From positions 1 to 18,223 of the forward strand of contig JAGMAN010000082.1 of NCBI GenBank assembly GCA_023130215.1: a DNA stretch of 18,223 bases. The letters run 5' to 3'. The position numbers and the translations under genes are program-made. The notes under the pieces were generated by a model that did no database searches, was not told the origin of the DNA, and was given only the letters and a program-made list of their open reading frames with translations. Every line of letters begins with the position of its first letter. Positions within the stretch are counted from its first letter, which is position 1. Positions 14,124 through 18,223 of this stretch are shown in pieces. This DNA comes from a bacterium (lineage in GTDB: Bacteria > NPL-UPA2 > JAGMAN01).

Positions 14124-15450
14124 ACAAACTTTTAAAAATATAGATGACATTTTACATAAAGACGCAGGTTGTTCCAGTGAGCTGGATTATGTGGAACAAA
14201 CCTCATGGGTCTTATTTCTTAAATATCTGGATGACTTTGAAAAAGATAAAAAAACCGCCGAAGAACTTAAAGGGAAGACTTACATAGGCATTATTGGTCC
14301 GGAATATAAGTGGGATGTTTGGGCAGTGCCAAAAGGGAAAGATGGCAAAATCGATTACCATAAAGCACTTACCGGAGATGATCTGAAAGAATTTGTTGAC
14401 CATAAACTATTTCCTTATTTTAAAAAGTTTAAAACCAATGCCGAAAGTGCCGATACCATTGAATATAAGATAGGCGAGATATTTAGCGAGCTAAAAAATA
14501 AAATACAGAGCGGATATAATTTACGCGAAGTGATTGATCGTATTAACGAACTTCGTTTTCGCACTCATGCCGAAAAGCATGAGATGAGCCACTTGTATGA
14601 AGCCAAAATCAAAAATATGGGTAATGCAGGACGTAATGGTGGTGAATATTATACACCTCGTCCTCTTATTAAAACCATTGTGAAGGTAGTTGCTCCTACT
14701 ATAGGAAATAAAATCTACGATGGAGCAGCGGGTTCGGCTGGATTTTTATGTGAAGCTTTTGAATATCTCAAAACTAGTAAGAATCTGACCACCAAAGACG
14801 CGAATATTTTGCAGAAGAAAACTTTCTACGGTAAGGAAAAAAAATCACTTGCCTACATCATTGGCACGATGAATATGATTTTACATGGCATAGAAGCACC
14901 CAATATTGTGCATACTAACACGTTATCAGAAAACATTACCGATATTCAAGAAAAAGATCGTTATGATATTGTCTTAGTTAATCCACCGTTTGGGGGCAAA
15001 GAACGCAAAGAAGTTCAACAGAATTTTCCAATCAAAACTAGTGAGACTGCATTTCTTTTCCTTCAACACTTTATCAAAATTCTTAAGGCTGGCGGCCGAG
15101 CAGGCGTTGTGATTAAAAATACATTTCTCTCTAACACGGATAATGCTTCGACTAATTTACGAAAACTGCTTTTAGAAAGCTGTAATCTGCACACCATTTT
15201 GGATTTACCCGGCGGTACCTTTACCGGTGCGGGTGTGAAGACCGTGGTGTTATTTTTTGAAAAAGGTATGCCGACGAGAAAGATTTGGTTTTATCAGCTT
15301 AATCTTGATCGCAATCTCGGCAAGACTAATCCACTTAATGAAAAGGATCTGACAGAGTTTATAAAATTACAGAAGAAAAAGGAAGATTCAGAAAATTCTT
15401 GGACGGTGAATGTAGCTGATGTGGATAAACTATTTATGATCTTTCGGTAA
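14116..15450 (+). CDS. hsdM: Type I restriction-modification methylase subunit HsdM, frameshifted near 3' end
   Basis: HsdM is the adenine methylase subunit of type I systems and works with HsdS. From ATG 14116 (preceded by AGAGAAG) the frame gives 444 residues: the N-terminal helical domain (about 1-160), EYYTPRP (177-183), SAM motif YDGAAGSAGFL (201-211) and catalytic NPPFGG (289-294). The longer frame from TTG 14095 is unlikely. At 15427-15429 an AAA run appears to have lost one A. The frame then reads LFMIFR and stops, while the +1 frame continues the family tail to 15572. One extra A would give DKTIYDLSVKNPHK and a normal 485-residue protein. The missing 40 residues are the C-terminal helices, so function is uncertain. 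It could be a sequencing or assembly error, a slippage-controlled switch, or a true mutation. Confidence 0.92.
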   Translation: MFEQTFKNIDDILHKDAGCSSELDYVEQTSWVLFLKYLDDFEKDKKTAEELKGKTYIGIIGPEYKWDVWAVPKGKDGKIDYHKALTGDDLKEFVDHKLFPYFKKFKTNAESADTIEYKIGEIFSELKNKIQSGYNLREVIDRINELRFRTHAEKHEMSHLYEAKIKNMGNAGRNGGEYYTPRPLIKTIVKVVAPTIGNKIYDGAAGSAGFLCEAFEYLKTSKNLTTKDANILQKKTFYGKEKKSLAYIIGTMNMILHGIEAPNIVHTNTLSENITDIQEKDRYDIVLVNPPFGGKERKEVQQNFPIKTSETAFLFLQHFIKILKAGGRAGVVIKNTFLSNTDNASTNLRKLLLESCNLHTILDLPGGTFTGAGVKTVVLFFEKGMPTRKIWFYQLNLDRNLGKTNPLNEKDLTEFIKLQKKKEDSENSWTVNVADVDKLFMIFR

Positions 15451-15572
15451 AGAACCCGCACAAGAATGATGAAATAACTCTTCGTGAGCCGAAAGAGATT
15501 TTAGCTTTAATGAAAAAGCTGGATAAAGAAAGCGAAGATATTTTTAAAAATATTGGGGAACTTATAATTTAG
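15428..15572 (+). pseudogene. Detached C-terminal tail of HsdM in the +1 frame
   Basis: After the AAA run the frame offset by one base reads YDLSVKNPHKNDEITLREP and continues through KEILALMKKLDKESEDIFKN to TAG at 15570-15572. This is the standard HsdM C-terminus (DLS-x-KNP ... LREP-x-EIL-x-x-x-x-x-LD-x-ES). It has no start of its own and belongs to the preceding gene. The DUF6119 gene begins 7 bp after it, the normal spacing had hsdM been intact. Confidence 0.88.
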
Positions 15573-15579
15573 GCTGATT

Positions 15580-17148
15580 ATGAGTAAAAAAACACATTCA
15601 TTAACTATTTATCTAATCAAAGAACCATTTACTCAAGAGAAGAGTATAGTTAACAATGGACTAAATGAAAAGGAAATAGATGGAATTGGAAAATTGTTTT
15701 ATAAAAATTCCAATACAGGCAATCCCTCGTGGATGAAATTATTTAAAGGATATGATATAGAGAATTTATTTTCTTCGAGTGCATCTGCTGCATTGATAGT
15801 AAGTACTCATAATAGATTTTTTGCTGTTACATTTGGACCAGCTGCTAGGCATTTTTTAAAAAAAGGCGTATGGGAAGAGCGTTTCGGTCTCCTTACTACA
15901 TTAAATTCAGTAAAAAAAGATTCCATTAGAAGTATTGATACTAAAACCTTAGAATCTGATGGGATGCAAACTAGGATTCAATCTGCCAGACCTCTTGCTG
16001 CAGATAATTTTGGGATTGATGTAGAGAAAGATTTAATAAGAAGTGTTACAGGAGAATCTAAAGACATTACTAAATTTGGGAAAAGTTTATCGGGGAAAGA
16101 TTCTTTAAGAGTCACTCTTGAATGTGATCTGAATGATTTGAAAGATTTTTTGACTAATTTTTTAGAACAATTTAAAAAGGATGACTATAGAACTGAATTC
16201 CCATGGATAGATGCACTAAAGGAAATTAACGATCTTTCTAAAATTGCAAGATTAAACGAAAAATTATTAGATGAAATAAATAAAAATGTTCCAAATAAAT
16301 TATGGCTCACTGTTCCCGAGATTCTGGATTGGACAGATCACGGGGGATTTAAATATTCGCATAGGAAAAGAGATGGCTTACTAGATGACATCCATGTAAA
16401 TACTTTTAAGGAATACTTAGATTGTGAGTTAATTGAGCTATATCATTTAACAAAAAATAGTATTTATAGATTTTCTCAATCTAATGAATATCAAAAAGAT
16501 CATTGGAGAGTTTATGAGTGCCTCTATTTTGAATATTCAGAGGGAAATGAGACTTGTTTTTTGACGGATGGAAAATGGTATGCGGTTAAAAATAACCTTG
16601 TGAGGACCGTAAAAGATTACTATAGTACTATCTCAAACGATACTTATGGTTTGGATTTTATTGATTATAATAACGCAGATGAAAATTCATATAATGCCCA
16701 TTTAGCAATAAAAAATGAAGCATTTTGTGTAGACGCGGATTTAATTTCAATTGAAGGACGAAGTACATTTGAATTTTGTGATGTATACACAAAAAATAAA
16801 CAGATGATTCATGTTAAAAAATATTCTCGTTCAAGTGTTTTGAGTCATCTTTTTAACCAAGGATATGTATCTGCAAATTTTCTTTTAGATAAAGAATTTC
16901 GAGAAATAATAAATAACAAACTAGGACCTGATTATAAAATTAGAGATATTTCAACGAGACCTAATATGGTTAATGGTGAATACACTGTTATTTATGGAAT
17001 AATTAGTAAATTCGATCGTTCCTTTGAAATTCCATTTTTTAGTAAATTGACTTTAATGCATACTACAAAAAGCTTGATAAATTTGGGTTTCAAGGTTTCT
17101 CTAATAAAAATAAAAAATGTAAAACCAGATAAAATTAATGATAACTAA
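15580..17148 (+). CDS. TIGR04141 / DUF6119 family sporadically distributed protein
   Basis: The 522-residue protein starts SLTIYLIKEPF and carries the family's conserved block at about 70-175: ALIVSTHNRFFAVTFGPAARHF, ERFGLLTTLNSV, IRSIDTKTLE, QSARPLAADNFGIDVEKDLIRSVTGE and FGKSLSGKDSL. I assign it to TIGR04141 (DUF6119), a family of patchy distribution often found near restriction systems; its biochemical role is not known to me. No nuclease or ATPase motif is obvious, and there is no signal or membrane segment. The ATG at 15580 has only a weak AGG upstream. It sits between hsdM and hsdS, and its last 11 bases overlap the hsdS start, so it is a fixed part of the operon. Base use is very AT-rich. 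Confidence 0.82.
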   Translation: MSKKTHSLTIYLIKEPFTQEKSIVNNGLNEKEIDGIGKLFYKNSNTGNPSWMKLFKGYDIENLFSSSASAALIVSTHNRFFAVTFGPAARHFLKKGVWEERFGLLTTLNSVKKDSIRSIDTKTLESDGMQTRIQSARPLAADNFGIDVEKDLIRSVTGESKDITKFGKSLSGKDSLRVTLECDLNDLKDFLTNFLEQFKKDDYRTEFPWIDALKEINDLSKIARLNEKLLDEINKNVPNKLWLTVPEILDWTDHGGFKYSHRKRDGLLDDIHVNTFKEYLDCELIELYHLTKNSIYRFSQSNEYQKDHWRVYECLYFEYSEGNETCFLTDGKWYAVKNNLVRTVKDYYSTISNDTYGLDFIDYNNADENSYNAHLAIKNEAFCVDADLISIEGRSTFEFCDVYTKNKQMIHVKKYSRSSVLSHLFNQGYVSANFLLDKEFREIINNKLGPDYKIRDISTRPNMVNGEYTVIYGIISKFDRSFEIPFFSKLTLMHTTKSLINLGFKVSLIKIKNVKPDKINDN

Positions 17149-18205
17149 AAAAATAAGTATTTTAGAAAATAACTGGCAAACAAGAAAACTCGGCGAGGTT
17201 TGTGAGGTGATTGCAGGTCAATCACCAGAGGGTAGATTTTATAATAAAACTGGCAATGGGTTGCCTTTTTACCAAGGGAAAAAAGAATTTACAGAAAAGT
17301 TTATTGGAGAGCCCACAACTTGGACAACTGAAATTACCAAAGAGGCTCGGGCTGGCGACATTCTAATGTCGGTGCGTGCTCCAGTCGGACCAATTAATCT
17401 TGCAACACAAAAAATTTGTATTGGCAGAGGTTTAACCGCAATCAGAGCCAGTAAAGAAATAGACAAAGGCTTTCTGTTTAATTTTCTAAAAAAGCATGAA
17501 AATGAGATTGTGGGCAATGCAGGAGCAGTGTTCAGTTCAATTAATAAAACTCAAATTGAAAATATTGGAATTCCTCTCCCCCATCTTCCCGAACAGAAGC
17601 GAATTGTAAAGGTTTTGGATGAAGTCTTTAAACAAACAACCAAGGCAAAAGAAAACGCTGAAAAGAATCTGCAAAACGCCCGCGAGTTGTTTGAGTCATA
17701 TTTGCAGAGCGTCTTTGCCAATCCGGGCGATGAGTGGGAAGAGAAAAAGCTGGGCGATGATTCTATTCTTAAAATTATAGACGGCGATCGAGGAGTTAAT
17801 TATCCTAAAAAATCAGATTTCTTAGATAATGGACACTGCCTTTTTCTGAATACTAAAAACGTGCGCCCTGACGGGTTTAGTTTTGATACAACCATGTTTA
17901 TTTCAAAAGAAAAAGACAATGCTTTGCGTAAAGGAAAACTGCAGCGCAATGATGTGATCCTTACGACCAGAGGAACAATCGGCAACCTCGCGGTTTATGA
18001 TAAAGAGGTCAGTTATGAGAATATCAGAATCAATTCTGGAATGCTTATCTTTAGACCGAATGTAGCAAAAAAGAAAATAGTTGCTCGTCTCAAAGAAATT
18101 TCATCGGAGACCAAGCGTCTTGAAGCAATATACAAGCAAAAGCTGAATAATCTGGACGAGTTGAAAAAATCGGTGCTGCAAAAAGCATTTGTGGGGAAGT
18201 TGTAG
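17138..18205 (+). CDS. hsdS: Type I restriction specificity subunit HsdS, second half shortened
   Basis: HsdS holds the two target-recognition domains (TRDs) that set the DNA site for type I methylation and cleavage. TRD1 runs about 12-150 (WQTRKLGEVCEVIAGQSP to IGIPLPHL). The central conserved helix is 150-195 (LPEQKRIVKVLDEVF ... LFESYLQSVF), TRD2 starts near 200 (WEEKKLGD), and the distal helix is 312-355 (KKIVARLKEISSETKRLEAI ... VLQKAFVGKL). TRD2 goes straight from GMLIFRPN (301-308) to that distal helix, so about 60 residues, including the usual IPLPPLxxQ segment, are missing in frame. Total length is 355 against roughly 410-430 for relatives. The ATG at 17138 overlaps the previous gene by 11 bp. 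hsdR is not in the window; only 18 bases follow. Confidence 0.9.
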   Translation: MITKKISILENNWQTRKLGEVCEVIAGQSPEGRFYNKTGNGLPFYQGKKEFTEKFIGEPTTWTTEITKEARAGDILMSVRAPVGPINLATQKICIGRGLTAIRASKEIDKGFLFNFLKKHENEIVGNAGAVFSSINKTQIENIGIPLPHLPEQKRIVKVLDEVFKQTTKAKENAEKNLQNARELFESYLQSVFANPGDEWEEKKLGDDSILKIIDGDRGVNYPKKSDFLDNGHCLFLNTKNVRPDGFSFDTTMFISKEKDNALRKGKLQRNDVILTTRGTIGNLAVYDKEVSYENIRINSGMLIFRPNVAKKKIVARLKEISSETKRLEAIYKQKLNNLDELKKSVLQKAFVGKL

Positions 18206-18223
18206 CTCAAAACCGTGAAATTC

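Overview
The window is bacterial: it carries smpB and a tmRNA gene (ssrA), Shine-Dalgarno sites of the AGGAGG type, and a one-carbon operon typical of anaerobes that run the formate branch of the tetrahydrofolate pathway. I cannot name the organism. The GspG-like C-terminal domain on a secreted protein and the fhs-fchA-folD cluster would suit an uncultivated anaerobic lineage, but that is a guess.

Left part, 1-9737, all minus strand and fairly GC-balanced (one sampled 60-base line was 53% GC). In transcription order it holds a small zinc-ribbon protein, two tandem zinc-dependent medium-chain dehydrogenases, a 97-residue unknown, nadA, a 158-bp fold-back element, folE, fhs, a DUF4258/YgiT toxin-antitoxin-like pair, a secreted protein, fchA and folD (cut by the window edge). 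Fhs makes 10-formyl-THF from formate, FchA closes it to methenyl-THF, and FolD reduces that to methylene-THF. FolD has Gln in place of the cyclohydrolase lysine, which fits a division of labour with FchA. A 17-codon copy of the fhs 3' end sits just upstream of fchA. This indicates that the ~2.1-kb block with the secreted protein and the toxin-antitoxin pair was inserted between fhs and fchA.

Centre, 9738-10870: a divergent promoter region, then smpB and ssrA (the trans-translation pair) on the plus strand. The tmRNA tag reads ANEQFAYAS, with an unusual C-terminus.

Right part, 10871-18223, plus strand and AT-rich (two sampled lines 32-35% GC). It starts directly after the tmRNA 3' end, a common integration site. 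It opens with an excisionase-type HTH gene, a PIN toxin cut off after about 24 residues, and ~370 bp of gene debris. Next comes a compact cluster that looks like one operon: a ParB-fold protein, a D12-class DNA adenine methylase, a type I hsdM with a one-base frameshift near its 3' end, a TIGR04141/DUF6119 protein, and an hsdS whose second target-recognition domain is shortened. No hsdR lies in the window; it could lie beyond 18223. The ParB-like + Dam + type I + DUF6119 arrangement is the best candidate for an undescribed defence module. The hsdM frameshift and hsdS deletion mean it could also be decaying.
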